A stretch of DNA of 64,000 nucleotides, from assembly GCF_001571145.1 (NCBI RefSeq), contig NZ_BCTF01000016.1, positions 1 to 64,000 on the forward strand, in the 5' to 3' direction. The translations under genes were made by a program, and so were the position numbers. Below the pieces are notes generated by a model. That model worked only from the letters and a program-made list of their open reading frames with translations. It had not been told where the DNA came from and did not search any database. This document shows, piece after piece, positions 8,065 through 16,206 of the stretch. The DNA is from Hydrogenophaga flava NBRC 102514. GTDB lineage: Bacteria; Pseudomonadota; Gammaproteobacteria; Burkholderiales; Burkholderiaceae_C. Each line of letters begins with the position of its first letter. The stretch's first letter is position 1.

Positions 8065-8960
8065 TGTCTTCTGTTCCTTTGTCGGGCGTGCTGCTGTGTT
8101 TCGACGATGAACGCGCGGTGGCGCAGGCCTGCGCCGACCAGACGGGTTTGACGCTGGCGATCGTGGAGCGGCACCGCTTCCCCGATGGCGAGGTGAAGCT
8201 GCGGCTGCCCGAGGCGCTGCCGCTGCGGGTGGTGGTCTGGCGCGGTCTGCACCAGCCCAACGAAAAGCTGGTGGAGCTGATGCTGGTGGCCCGCGCGGCA
8301 CGAACCCTCGGCGCACAGCATCTGACCCTGGTGGTGCCCTACCTGGCCTACATGCGGCAGGACATCGCGTTCAACCCGGGTGAGGCGGTGAGCCAGCGCA
8401 TCGTCGGGGCGTTTCTGGCGGACCTGTTCGACGCGGTGATCACGGTCGACCCGCACCTGCACCGTGTGACCACGCTGCAGGAGACGATCCCCGTGCGGGA
8501 CGCCATCGTGCTTGATGGCGCACCCCTGCTGTCCGACCACATCGCCTCGGTGTGTCCGGGCGACGTGCTGCTGATCGGGCCCGACGAAGAGTCGCTGCAA
8601 TGGGTGGCGCAGGCGGCCCGGCGCCATGGCTGGGAGCACGGCGTGTGCCGCAAGACCCGACACGGTGACCGCCAGGTCGACATCGAGCTGCCCACGCTGG
8701 CGGTTCGGGGCAGGGCGGTGGTGCTGATGGACGATGTGGCCAGCTCTGGCCACACGCTGGCGCGCGCGGCCACACTGCTGCGCGAGGCCGGTGCGGCGTC
8801 GGTCGACGTGGCGGTGACGCACGCGCTGTTTGCAGAAGGCGCTGTGGCGCTGATCCGGGAAGCAGGCGTGGACCGCATCTGGAGCACCGACTGCATCCCC
8901 CACCCCAGCAACGCCGTGAGCATCGTGCCGACCGTGGCCGCAAGGCTGCGTGGCCTCTGA
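8064..8960 (+). CDS. Ribose-phosphate diphosphokinase-like protein (archaeal-type PRPP synthase)
   Basis: This 298-aa protein belongs to the PRPP synthase/phosphoribosyltransferase fold. PYLAYMRQDIAFNPGEAVS and ITVDPHLHR correspond to the ATP/metal segments, and VVLMDDVASSGHTL is the PRPP-binding loop near residue 220. It is shorter than the housekeeping bacterial Prs (about 315 aa), and its PGEAVS stretch is more like archaeal class III enzymes. The start overlaps the phosphorylase stop as TGATG, ruling out the longer in-frame N-terminus. Together the pair could interconvert nucleotide ribose and PRPP or ribose 1,5-bisphosphate. That link is inferred from fusion-like gene arrangement, not proven. 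Confidence 0.83.
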   Translation: MSSVPLSGVLLCFDDERAVAQACADQTGLTLAIVERHRFPDGEVKLRLPEALPLRVVVWRGLHQPNEKLVELMLVARAARTLGAQHLTLVVPYLAYMRQDIAFNPGEAVSQRIVGAFLADLFDAVITVDPHLHRVTTLQETIPVRDAIVLDGAPLLSDHIASVCPGDVLLIGPDEESLQWVAQAARRHGWEHGVCRKTRHGDRQVDIELPTLAVRGRAVVLMDDVASSGHTLARAATLLREAGAASVDVAVTHALFAEGAVALIREAGVDRIWSTDCIPHPSNAVSIVPTVAARLRGL

Positions 8961-8980
8961 CATCCCCTTATGCTTGCATC

Positions 8981-9622
8981 ATGAAGCTCTACAACTACTT
9001 CCGTTCCTCGGCGTCCTTCCGCGTGCGCATCGCGCTGGCACTCAAAGGCATTGCCTACGACTATGTGCCGGTGCACCTGGCCAAGGGGGAGCACAAGAAG
9101 TCCGCCTACGCTGACATCGCCGCCGACGGGCTGGTGCCGCTGCTGGAGCTGGACGATGGCACGCGCCTGTCGCAGTCCATGGCCATCATCGAGTACCTCG
9201 ACGAAACCCACCCAGAGCCGGCGCTGGTGCCGGGCGATGCCATCGGTCGCGCCCGGGTGCGCGCGCTGGCGCAGTCGATCGCCTGCGAGATCCACCCCAT
9301 CAACAACCTGCGCGTACTCAAGTACCTAGCGGGCACGCTCAAGATCGACGAAGAAGCCAAGAACACCTGGTACCGCCACTGGGTGCGCACCGGTCTGGAG
9401 GCCTTCGAGCGCCAGCTCAGCCAGTTGCCCGCCGGCCGTTACTGCTATGGCGACACGCCGACGCTGGCCGACTGCTGCCTGGTGCCACAGATCTTCAACG
9501 GCCAGCGCTTCAACACGCCCATGGACGGCCTGCCGCGCACCATGGCGGCGTTCGAGGCCTGCATGGCGCTGCCCGCGTTCCAGCAGGCCCAGCCTTCGGC
9601 CTGTCCCGACAACGAGCCCTGA
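8981..9622 (+). CDS. maiA: Maleylacetoacetate isomerase (zeta-class GST)
   Basis: This 213-aa cytosolic glutathione-dependent isomerase acts in tyrosine/homogentisate (or gentisate) breakdown, turning maleylacetoacetate or maleylpyruvate to the fumaryl form. The signature is near the N-terminus: YNYFRSSASFRVRIALALKG with the catalytic Ser/Cys-type SSxxxR motif. The C-terminal all-alpha GST domain includes GDTPTLADCCLVPQ. Family length is about 210-215 aa. The true partners hmgA and fahA are not adjacent; only the FAH-family gene at 2.5 kb is close. The stop overlaps the pgeF start as TGATG. Maleylpyruvate isomerase is the alternative. Confidence 0.9.
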   Translation: MKLYNYFRSSASFRVRIALALKGIAYDYVPVHLAKGEHKKSAYADIAADGLVPLLELDDGTRLSQSMAIIEYLDETHPEPALVPGDAIGRARVRALAQSIACEIHPINNLRVLKYLAGTLKIDEEAKNTWYRHWVRTGLEAFERQLSQLPAGRYCYGDTPTLADCCLVPQIFNGQRFNTPMDGLPRTMAAFEACMALPAFQQAQPSACPDNEP

Positions 9623-10407
9623 TGGGCGGGCCGTCCGAATGGCTGGTGCCCGACTGGCCGTTGCCTGCGGGCATCCACGCACTGTTCACAACACGGGACG
9701 GCGGGGTTTCGGTCTCGCCGTTCGACAGCTTCAACCTCGGTGACCACGTGCGGGACGACCCACTGGCGGTGACCACCAACCGCCAGCGCCTGCAGGAAGC
9801 AACCGGAGCGCGCCCGGTCTTTCTGTCTCAGGTCCACGGTGTGGAGGTCGCCACGCTTGATGGCGCCACCCCCGATGGCACCGAGGCCGACGCCTGCCTG
9901 ACCGGGCACCCTGGTGTGGCCTGCACCGTGATGGTGGCCGACTGCCTGCCGGTGCTCTGGTGCCTGCCCGACGGATCGGCGGTGGCCGCGTCCCACGCCG
10001 GCTGGCGCGGACTCGCAGGCCAGGACGGCCACGGCATTCTGGAGACCACCATGCAGGCTTTGCAGGTCTTGTCCGCAACGGCGGCGGCACCGCTGGTGTG
10101 GCTGGGGCCGTGCATCGGTCCCAGGGCGTTTGAGGTCGGTGCGGAGGTGCGCGAAGCGTTCGTGTCGGTCGATGCCGACGCCACGCGGTGTTTCGAGGCC
10201 TTGCCCGCTGAAGGCAAGTATCTGGCCAACCTGCCGGCGCTGGCGCGTCTGCGTCTGGGTGCGATGGGTGTGACGAAGGTGTTCGGCAACGATGGCAGCG
10301 ATGCATGGTGCACCGTCACCCAGTCGTCAAGGTTCTTTTCCCACCGCAGGGACGCTGCCCGGCTCGGCAGCACCGGCCGCATGGCCGCCTGCATCTGGAA
10401 GGTCTGA
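9622..10407 (+). CDS. pgeF: Peptidoglycan editing factor PgeF (YfiH/multicopper polyphenol oxidase fold)
   Basis: This 261-aa protein belongs to the DUF152/YfiH family. The family was once called laccase-like and is now known to be an amidase removing L-Ser misincorporated in UDP-MurNAc peptides. The metal triad is visible as His in QVHGVEVATLDG, Cys in VMVADCLPVLW and His in ASHAGWRGLAG. It starts inside the maiA stop codon. In betaproteobacteria this gene commonly lies near phaC, as here. Its last 81 bases overlap, in antisense, the end of the small membrane protein gene at 10327-10626. Confidence 0.92.
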   Translation: MGGPSEWLVPDWPLPAGIHALFTTRDGGVSVSPFDSFNLGDHVRDDPLAVTTNRQRLQEATGARPVFLSQVHGVEVATLDGATPDGTEADACLTGHPGVACTVMVADCLPVLWCLPDGSAVAASHAGWRGLAGQDGHGILETTMQALQVLSATAAAPLVWLGPCIGPRAFEVGAEVREAFVSVDADATRCFEALPAEGKYLANLPALARLRLGAMGVTKVFGNDGSDAWCTVTQSSRFFSHRRDAARLGSTGRMAACIWKV

Positions 10408-10626
10408 AGCCGCTTGTTGGCGCAGTGCTTCCTCGGCCGCCTCGCGCTCCCGGATGGCCTTTCGCCGTTGCGGGGTGAGCATAAGGAAAACCACCAATGA
10501 GAGCGGCACTAAACCGTAAAGAAAAAAGGTCACAATGGCCCCAAGAACAGAGCCGTTGGTGCCAGTAGCTTCTGCCACCGACATCATCAGCACCACGTAG
10601 AGCCAAGCGATCACAACCAGATACAT
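10327..10626 (-). CDS. Small two-helix membrane protein of unknown function
   Basis: This 99-aa protein is predicted to lie in the inner membrane. Two hydrophobic helices are visible (about 1-20 and 28-48: VLGAIVTFFLYGLVPLSLVV), followed by a basic patch RRKAIRERE and a charged, Ala/Gly-rich cytosolic tail. Its 3' end overlaps 81 bases of pgeF on the other strand, and the overlap encodes the low-complexity tail. I do not recognise a characterised family. A similar small gene beside phaC is familiar from Comamonadaceae genomes, which supports it being real. It is divergent from phaC across a 126-base gap. Confidence 0.65.
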   Translation of the reverse strand: MYLVVIAWLYVVLMMSVAEATGTNGSVLGAIVTFFLYGLVPLSLVVFLMLTPQRRKAIREREAAEEALRQQAASDLPDAGGHAAGAAEPGSVPAVGKEP

Positions 10627-10752
10627 AGCGACCTGCGACCGGGGCGTTTGTTGTCAGTTTGTTGGAAGTGAGCAGACAGACACTAGGGAAAACCCGGCCT
10701 CAAGCCCAAGAGGACTTGATAATAAGCCGCAGGACAAACATCGGAGACTTGC

Positions 10753-12582
10753 ATGACATCTGGTAAGAAACCTCAGCCCGACTGGCTGCAGGCGGCTGAG
10801 CAGTTCCAGAACCAGCTCATCCAGCAGTGGACCCAGGCCGCACAGGCCTTTCCCGGGGCGGCGCAGGGCGCCACCACTTCCCCTGATCCCTTGGCAGCCT
10901 TCAAGGCCTTCATGCCGCAGACCGGCGCGGCCCATCCGTTTGGCATGCCGATGCCGCAGATGGGGCAGTTGCCCGGCATGGGTGATCTGCTGGCCCAGGC
11001 CACCGGACACCAGGTCAGTTTCGATCCGGCCAAGCTGCTCGAGATCCAGAACCAGTACCTCAAGGACGTGGCCGGTCTGTGGAACCAGGGGGGGGCGGTC
11101 CAGCCCAAAGGGGACCGGCGCTTCGCAGACGAATCCTGGGGCAGCAACCCCGTGGCCGCCTACACCGCGGCGGTGCACCTGCTCAACGCCCGCACGCTGA
11201 TGGCCCTGGCCGATGCAGTGGAGGGTGATGCCAAGACCCGCACGCGGGTGCGCTTTGCGGTCCAGCAGTGGATCGACGCCAGCGCGCCCAGCAACTTCCT
11301 GGCCTTCAACGCCGAGGCGCAGAAGAAGGCCATCGAAACCCAGGGCGAAAGCATCGCCAAGGGTGTGGCCAACCTGCTGCACGACATCAAGCAGGGCCAC
11401 GTCTCGATGACGGACGAGAGCGTGTTTGAGGTCGGCAAGAACGTGGCCACCACCGAAGGCGCGGTGGTGTTCGAGAACGAGCTGTTCCAGCTCATCGAAT
11501 ACAAGCCACTGACGGCCAAGGTCTATGAGCGCCCGTTCCTGCTGGTGCCGCCCTGCATCAACAAGTTCTACATCCTCGACCTGCAGCCCACCAACTCGTT
11601 CATCCGCTACTGCGTCGAGCAGGGCAACCGCACCTTCGTGGTGAGCTGGCGCAATCCGGACGCCTCGCTGGCGGACAAGACCTGGGACGACTACATCGAA
11701 GACGCCGTCATCAAGGCGATCACCACCACGCAGGACATCACCGGCGCCGAGCAGATCAATGCACTCGGCTTCTGTGTGGGCGGCACCATGCTCAGCAACG
11801 CGCTGGCGGTGCTGGCCGCGCGCGGCGAGGAGCGGGTGCACAGCGCCACATTCCTGACCACACTGGTGGACTTCACCGACACGGGCATCCTGGACGTGTT
11901 CATCGACGAGCCGTTCGTCAAGATGCGCGAGATGCAGTTTGCCCAGGGCGGGCTGATGCCGGGCCGCGACCTGGCCACCACGTTCAGCTTCCTGCGCCCG
12001 AACGACCTGGTCTGGAACTACGTCGTCGGCAACTACCTCAAGGGCGAGTCGCCGCCACCGTTCGACCTGCTGTACTGGAACTCCGACGCGACCAACCTGC
12101 CCGGCCCTTACTACGCCTGGTACCTGCGCAACATGTACCTGGAGAACAATCTGGTCAAGCCCGGCAAGACCACGGTCTGCGGCCACAAGGTGGATTTCCG
12201 CAAGGTCAAGCTGCCGGTGTACATCTACGGCTCGCGGGAAGACCACATCGTGCCGATCGGCGGGGCCTATGCCAGCACGCAGGTGTTCCCGGGCAAGAAG
12301 CGCTTCGTCATGGGCGCCTCGGGCCACATCGCCGGTGTGATCAACCCGCCGGCCGCCGGCAAACGCAGCCACTGGACCGGTCCGGCCGGCCAGTTTCCGG
12401 CCGACGTGAATGAGTGGATCGACGGCGCCACTGAACACAAAGGCAGCTGGTGGACCGATTGGGCCGCGTGGCTCAAACCCCTGGCTGGCAAGCAAATTGC
12501 TGCGCCCAAAACCTATGGCAAAGGCAAGGCGTACGTCGCCATCGAGCCGGCGCCTGGCCGCTATGTGAAGGCCAAGGCCTGA
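10753..12582 (+). CDS. phaC: Class I poly(3-hydroxyalkanoate) synthase
   Basis: This 609-aa enzyme polymerises short-chain hydroxyacyl-CoA, mainly 3-hydroxybutyryl-CoA, on PHB granules. It has an alpha/beta-hydrolase core. The lipase-like box GFCVGG holds the catalytic Cys341, with Asp497 in SREDHIVP and His525 in GASGHIAGV completing the triad. The N-terminal 100 residues are the variable, Pro/Gln-rich synthase domain. Length and motifs fit class I (single-subunit) enzymes. GGAGA stands before the ATG. It heads phaC-phaA-phaB, with a perfect hairpin between phaC and phaA. Confidence 0.97.
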   Translation: MTSGKKPQPDWLQAAEQFQNQLIQQWTQAAQAFPGAAQGATTSPDPLAAFKAFMPQTGAAHPFGMPMPQMGQLPGMGDLLAQATGHQVSFDPAKLLEIQNQYLKDVAGLWNQGGAVQPKGDRRFADESWGSNPVAAYTAAVHLLNARTLMALADAVEGDAKTRTRVRFAVQQWIDASAPSNFLAFNAEAQKKAIETQGESIAKGVANLLHDIKQGHVSMTDESVFEVGKNVATTEGAVVFENELFQLIEYKPLTAKVYERPFLLVPPCINKFYILDLQPTNSFIRYCVEQGNRTFVVSWRNPDASLADKTWDDYIEDAVIKAITTTQDITGAEQINALGFCVGGTMLSNALAVLAARGEERVHSATFLTTLVDFTDTGILDVFIDEPFVKMREMQFAQGGLMPGRDLATTFSFLRPNDLVWNYVVGNYLKGESPPPFDLLYWNSDATNLPGPYYAWYLRNMYLENNLVKPGKTTVCGHKVDFRKVKLPVYIYGSREDHIVPIGGAYASTQVFPGKKRFVMGASGHIAGVINPPAAGKRSHWTGPAGQFPADVNEWIDGATEHKGSWWTDWAAWLKPLAGKQIAAPKTYGKGKAYVAIEPAPGRYVKAKA

Positions 12583-12593
12583 TCGTCCTGACC

Positions 12594-12619
12594 GCTTGCG
12601 TTCAAGTCTGAACGCAAGC
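12594..12619 (+). promoter_or_regulatory. Perfect intercistronic hairpin between phaC and phaA
   Basis: An 11-bp perfect inverted repeat, GCTTGCGTTCA with its complement, encloses a 4-nt AGTC loop. It starts 11 bases after the phaC stop and is followed by a C run rather than T's. It is therefore not a standard terminator. It may stabilise the upstream message or set the phaC:phaA ratio. Confidence 0.55.
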
Positions 12620-12657
12620 CCCCCACTTTGCTGCACCCACCTCTCAAGGAGAACCAC

Positions 12658-13839
12658 ATGGAAGACATCGTCATCGTTTCTGCCGCCCGCACCGCCGTCG
12701 GCAAGTTCGGCGGATCGCTCGCCAAGACGCCGGCCACCGAACTCGGCAGCATCGTCATCAAGGGGCTGCTGGAGCGCAGCGGCCTGCCCGCCGATGCCAT
12801 TGGCGAAGTCATCATGGGCCAGGTGCTGGCCGCTGGCGCAGGTCAGAACCCGGCCCGTCAGGCCATGATGAAAGCCGGCGTCGCCAAGGAAACCCCGGCC
12901 CTGACCATCAACGCCGTCTGCGGCTCGGGTCTGAAGGCCGTGATGCTGGCCGCGCAGGCCGTGGCCTGGGGCGACAGCGAGATCGTGATCGCCGGTGGCC
13001 AGGAAAACATGAGCGCCAGCCCGCACGTGCTGAATGGCAGCCGCGACGGCCAGCGCATGGGCGACTGGAAGATGACCGACACCATGATCGTCGACGGGCT
13101 GTGGGACGTCTACAACCAGTACCACATGGGCATCACCGCGGAAAACGTGGCCAAGGCCCACGGCATCACCCGCGAAATGCAGGACGCCCTGGCGCTGGGC
13201 AGCCAGCAGAAAGCCTCCGCTGCGCAGGACGCCGGCAAGTTCAAGGATGAAATCGTCGATGTGCTCATTCCGCAGCGCAAGGGTGATCCCCTGGTGTTCA
13301 ACAGCGATGAGTTCATCAACAAGAAGACCAATGCCGAAGCGCTGGCCGGTCTGCGTCCCGCTTTTGACAAGGCAGGTTCCGTGACCGCCGGCAACGCCTC
13401 GGGCATCAACGATGGCGCCGCCGCCGTGATGGTGATGAGCGCCAAGAAGGCCGCTGCCCTGGGCCTGACTCCGCTGGCGCGCATCGCCGCCTTCGGCACC
13501 ACCGGCCTGGACCCCGCCACCATGGGCATGGGCCCTGTGCCCGCGTCGCAGAAGGCCCTGGCCCGCGCCGGCTGGAAGGCGTCTGACGTCGATCTGTTCG
13601 AACTCAACGAGGCCTTCGCCGCACAGGCCTGCGCCGTCAACAAGGCGCTGGACATCGATCCGGCCAAGGTCAACGTCAACGGTGGCGCCATCGCCATCGG
13701 CCACCCCATCGGCGCGTCCGGCTGCCGCATCCTGGTGACGCTGCTGCACGAAATGCAGCGCAGCGGTGCGAAGAAGGGCCTGGCCGCGCTGTGCATCGGT
13801 GGCGGCATGGGCGTCTCCCTTGCTGTTGAACGCGCCTGA
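12658..13839 (+). CDS. phaA: Acetyl-CoA C-acetyltransferase (beta-ketothiolase)
   Basis: This 393-aa thiolase condenses two acetyl-CoA to acetoacetyl-CoA for PHB synthesis and is reversible. The nucleophile Cys88 lies in NAVCGSGLKA, His349 in AIGHPIGASG and Cys379 in LCIGGGMG, the exact thiolase triad spacing. The start at 12658 has the clear Shine-Dalgarno AAGGAG seven bases upstream and gives the family N-terminus EDIVIVSAARTAVGKFGG; an in-frame start at 12628 lies ahead of the ribosome site. It sits between phaC and phaB in the canonical order. Biosynthetic rather than fatty-acid thiolase is inferred from context. Confidence 0.96.
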   Translation: MEDIVIVSAARTAVGKFGGSLAKTPATELGSIVIKGLLERSGLPADAIGEVIMGQVLAAGAGQNPARQAMMKAGVAKETPALTINAVCGSGLKAVMLAAQAVAWGDSEIVIAGGQENMSASPHVLNGSRDGQRMGDWKMTDTMIVDGLWDVYNQYHMGITAENVAKAHGITREMQDALALGSQQKASAAQDAGKFKDEIVDVLIPQRKGDPLVFNSDEFINKKTNAEALAGLRPAFDKAGSVTAGNASGINDGAAAVMVMSAKKAAALGLTPLARIAAFGTTGLDPATMGMGPVPASQKALARAGWKASDVDLFELNEAFAAQACAVNKALDIDPAKVNVNGGAIAIGHPIGASGCRILVTLLHEMQRSGAKKGLAALCIGGGMGVSLAVERA

Positions 13840-13887
13840 TACCCACCACTTTTTTCGCCAAACGGCACCACCTAGAGGAGCACACAT

Positions 13888-14625
13888 ATGAGTCAAAAAG
13901 TTGCATACGTCACCGGCGGCATGGGCGGCATCGGCACCGCAATCTGCCAGCGCCTGCACAAGGACGGCTTCAAGGTCATCGCCGGCTGCGGCCCCACCCG
14001 CGATTTCAACAAGTGGCTGGACGAGCAGAAGGCGCTGGGCTACACCTTCTACGCCTCAGTCGGCAACGTGGGTGACTGGGATTCCACCGTCGAAGCCTTC
14101 ACCAAGGCCAAGGCCGAACACGGCAGCATCGATGTGCTGGTCAACAACGCCGGCATCACCAAGGACCGCATGTTCCTGAAGATGTCCAAGGAGGACTGGG
14201 ACGCGGTGATGAACACCAACCTGGACTCCATGTTCAACGTGACCAAACAGGTTGTGCCGGACATGGTGGAAAAGGGCTGGGGCCGCATCATCAGCATCTC
14301 GTCGGTCAACGGTGAGAAGGGCCAAGCTGGTCAGACCAACTACTCGGCCGCCAAGGCCGGCATGCACGGCTTCTCGATGGCGCTGGCACAAGAACTGGCG
14401 ACCAAGGGTGTGACGGTCAACACCGTGAGCCCGGGCTACATCGGCACCGACATGGTCAAGGCCATCCGCCCCGACGTGCTGGAGAAAATCGTCGCCACGG
14501 TGCCGGTCAAGCGCCTGGGCGAACCTTCGGAAATCGCTTCCATCATTGCCTGGCTGGCCAGCGACGAGGGCGGTTACGCCACCGGCGCGGACTTCTCGGT
14601 CAACGGTGGCTTGCACATGGGGTGA
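13888..14625 (+). CDS. phaB: Acetoacetyl-CoA reductase (NADPH-dependent SDR)
   Basis: This 245-aa short-chain dehydrogenase reduces acetoacetyl-CoA to (R)-3-hydroxybutyryl-CoA for PhaC. The Rossmann motif TGGMGGIG lies at about residues 10-17. The catalytic Ser is in SISSVNGEKG, with Tyr152 and Lys156 in NYSAAKAG. The C-terminus GADFSVNGGLHMG is typical of PhaB. AGAGGAG precedes the ATG by seven bases. It closes the pha operon and is followed by a strong terminator. Confidence 0.96.
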   Translation: MSQKVAYVTGGMGGIGTAICQRLHKDGFKVIAGCGPTRDFNKWLDEQKALGYTFYASVGNVGDWDSTVEAFTKAKAEHGSIDVLVNNAGITKDRMFLKMSKEDWDAVMNTNLDSMFNVTKQVVPDMVEKGWGRIISISSVNGEKGQAGQTNYSAAKAGMHGFSMALAQELATKGVTVNTVSPGYIGTDMVKAIRPDVLEKIVATVPVKRLGEPSEIASIIAWLASDEGGYATGADFSVNGGLHMG

Positions 14626-14649
14626 CCCCGCGGCAAACGCGATACAAGG

Positions 14650-14671
14650 AACCCGCTTCGGCGGGTTTTTT
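14650..14671 (+). terminator. Intrinsic terminator after phaB
   Basis: A 7-bp stem AACCCGC/GCGGGTT (14650-14656 with 14661-14667) has a stable TTCG tetraloop, and T's run on to 14671. It ends the phaCAB transcript 24 bases after the stop. Confidence 0.93.
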
Positions 14672-14696
14672 GTTGGGCGCGGGATAATCCCGCCCC

Positions 14697-15725
14697 ATGT
14701 CTCTTTCCGTTTCTCCCTGGCGCCTGTCGGTCGCCCCCATGATGGGCTGGACCGACCGCCACTGCCGGTACTTCCACCGCCTGCTCACCCGCCACACCCT
14801 GCTGTACACCGAGATGGTGACGACCGGGGCGCTGATCCACGGCAACGCCGCGCAGCACCTGTTCTTCAACGAAGAAGAGCACCCGGTGGCCCTGCAGCTT
14901 GGTGGCAGCGAGCCGGCCGATCTGGCAGTGTGCGCGAAGATGGGCCAGGAGCATGGCTACGACGAGGTCAACCTCAACTGCGGCTGTCCGAGCGAGCGTG
15001 TGCTGCGCGGTGCTTTCGGCGCCTGCCTGATGGGCGAGGCCGCGCTGGTGCGCGACTGCGTCAAGGCCATGGTCGATGTGGTGGACATTCCCGTCACGGT
15101 CAAGCACCGCATCGGCATCGACAAGGTCGAGAGCTACGACTTCGTGCGCGACTTCGTGGGCACGGTGGCCGAGGGCGGCTGCAAGGTGTTCCTGGTCCAC
15201 GCGCGCAACGCCTGGCTCAAGGGCCTGTCGCCCAAGGAGAACCGCGAGATTCCGCCGCTGCGCTACGAGTTGGCCCACCGGCTCAAGCAGGACTTTCCTG
15301 ATCTGACGATCTCGGTCAACGGCGGCATCACGACCGACGACCAGATCGCCACGCACCTTGAACATGTCGACGGCGTCATGGTCGGCCGCGAGGCGTACCA
15401 CAACCCCTGGCTGATGGCGGGCTGGGACGAGCGCTTCTATGGCGATACCTCACGTCCGGTGCCCACCCGCGAAGCGGTCGAGCTGGCCATGATCGACTAC
15501 ATGGAACGCGCCCACGCGCAGGACGGCGTGAACTGGTATTCGATCGCCAGCCACATGCTCGGTCTGCGCCACGGCCTGCACGGCGCGCGCAAGTGGCGCC
15601 AGGTCTGGAGCGACCACCGCCTCAAACCCCTGCCGCCGCGCGAAGTCTGGGCAATGGCCCAGGCCCACGTCGGCGCGCCCCAACGCGACGACAGTTCGCT
15701 CGAACCCTCTGTTTCCACCCACTGA
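14697..15725 (+). CDS. dusA: tRNA-dihydrouridine(20/20a) synthase
   Basis: This 342-aa flavoenzyme reduces uridine 20/20a in the tRNA D-loop with NADPH. The FMN-binding barrel opens with LSVAPMMGWTDRHCRYFHRL. The active-site cysteine is in NLNCGCPSERV (about residue 100), and VKHRIGID and the phosphate-binding VNGGI and VMVGREAYHNPW follow. The DusA subclass is indicated by the YTEMVTTGAL and NCGCPS motifs and by length. It has no obvious Shine-Dalgarno and begins 25 bases after the pha terminator. Confidence 0.94.
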   Translation: MSLSVSPWRLSVAPMMGWTDRHCRYFHRLLTRHTLLYTEMVTTGALIHGNAAQHLFFNEEEHPVALQLGGSEPADLAVCAKMGQEHGYDEVNLNCGCPSERVLRGAFGACLMGEAALVRDCVKAMVDVVDIPVTVKHRIGIDKVESYDFVRDFVGTVAEGGCKVFLVHARNAWLKGLSPKENREIPPLRYELAHRLKQDFPDLTISVNGGITTDDQIATHLEHVDGVMVGREAYHNPWLMAGWDERFYGDTSRPVPTREAVELAMIDYMERAHAQDGVNWYSIASHMLGLRHGLHGARKWRQVWSDHRLKPLPPREVWAMAQAHVGAPQRDDSSLEPSVSTH

Positions 15726-15738
15726 AAGAACACCCACC

Positions 15739-16182
15739 ATGTCCCGTTTGCTGATCTGCGCCGCCGCACTGTCTGCCGGTCTGTTGTCCCTGAACGTCTC
15801 GGCCCAGAACGCCGTCACCGAAGCCGCCGCCAAGGAGGCCGGTGCCGTGGTCACCAAGACCGGCCTGGTCTACCGCTCGCTCAAGGACGGCAACGGCGCC
15901 AGCCCCACGGCGGCCGACACGGTCAAGGTGCACTACAAGGGCACCTTCCCTGACGGCAAGGAGTTCGACAGCTCCTACGCGCGCGGCACGCCGATCGAGT
16001 TCCCGCTGGGCCGCGTGATTCCCTGCTGGACCGAAGGCGTGCAGCGCATGAAGGTGGGCGGCAAAGCCAAGCTGACCTGCCCGAGCCAGATCGCCTACGG
16101 TGAGCGTGGCGCGGGCGGTGTGATTCCGCCCAACGCAACGCTGCTGTTCGAGGTCGAACTGCTCGGCATCGCGGGCAAGTGA
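15739..16182 (+). CDS. Exported FKBP-type peptidyl-prolyl cis-trans isomerase
   Basis: This 147-aa periplasmic foldase starts with a signal peptide (RLLICAAALSAGLLSLNVSAQNA), probably cleaved after VSA. The FKBP domain fills residues about 40-147. VKVHYKGTFPDGKEFDSSYARG, IEFPLGRVIPCW and CPSQIAYGERGAGGVIPPNATLLFEVELL carry the aromatic pocket and the conserved YG.RGAGG.IPPNA segment. It follows dusA after 13 bases and may be co-transcribed. It ends convergent with the sulfide:quinone oxidoreductase gene. Confidence 0.92.
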   Translation: MSRLLICAAALSAGLLSLNVSAQNAVTEAAAKEAGAVVTKTGLVYRSLKDGNGASPTAADTVKVHYKGTFPDGKEFDSSYARGTPIEFPLGRVIPCWTEGVQRMKVGGKAKLTCPSQIAYGERGAGGVIPPNATLLFEVELLGIAGK

Positions 16183-16206
16183 GGCCGGCCGCCAGGCTCA
16201 CTTGCC
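16174..16206. terminator. Shared stem-loop between convergent FKBP and SQR genes
   Basis: A perfect 10-bp inverted repeat (16174-16183 with 16197-16206) spans both stop codons, because the two proteins end in the same Gly-Lys-stop sequence. It lacks a T tract. It could act as a weak bidirectional terminator, but the repeat may be partly a coincidence of the shared coding ends. Confidence 0.4.

Noticed and set aside
10654..13959. Very long open frame (1101 codons) on the minus strand opposite phaC-phaA
   Set aside because: It is a high-GC antisense shadow. Its translation is low-complexity His/Gly/Val-rich with no domain, while the plus strand carries phaC and phaA with complete active sites.
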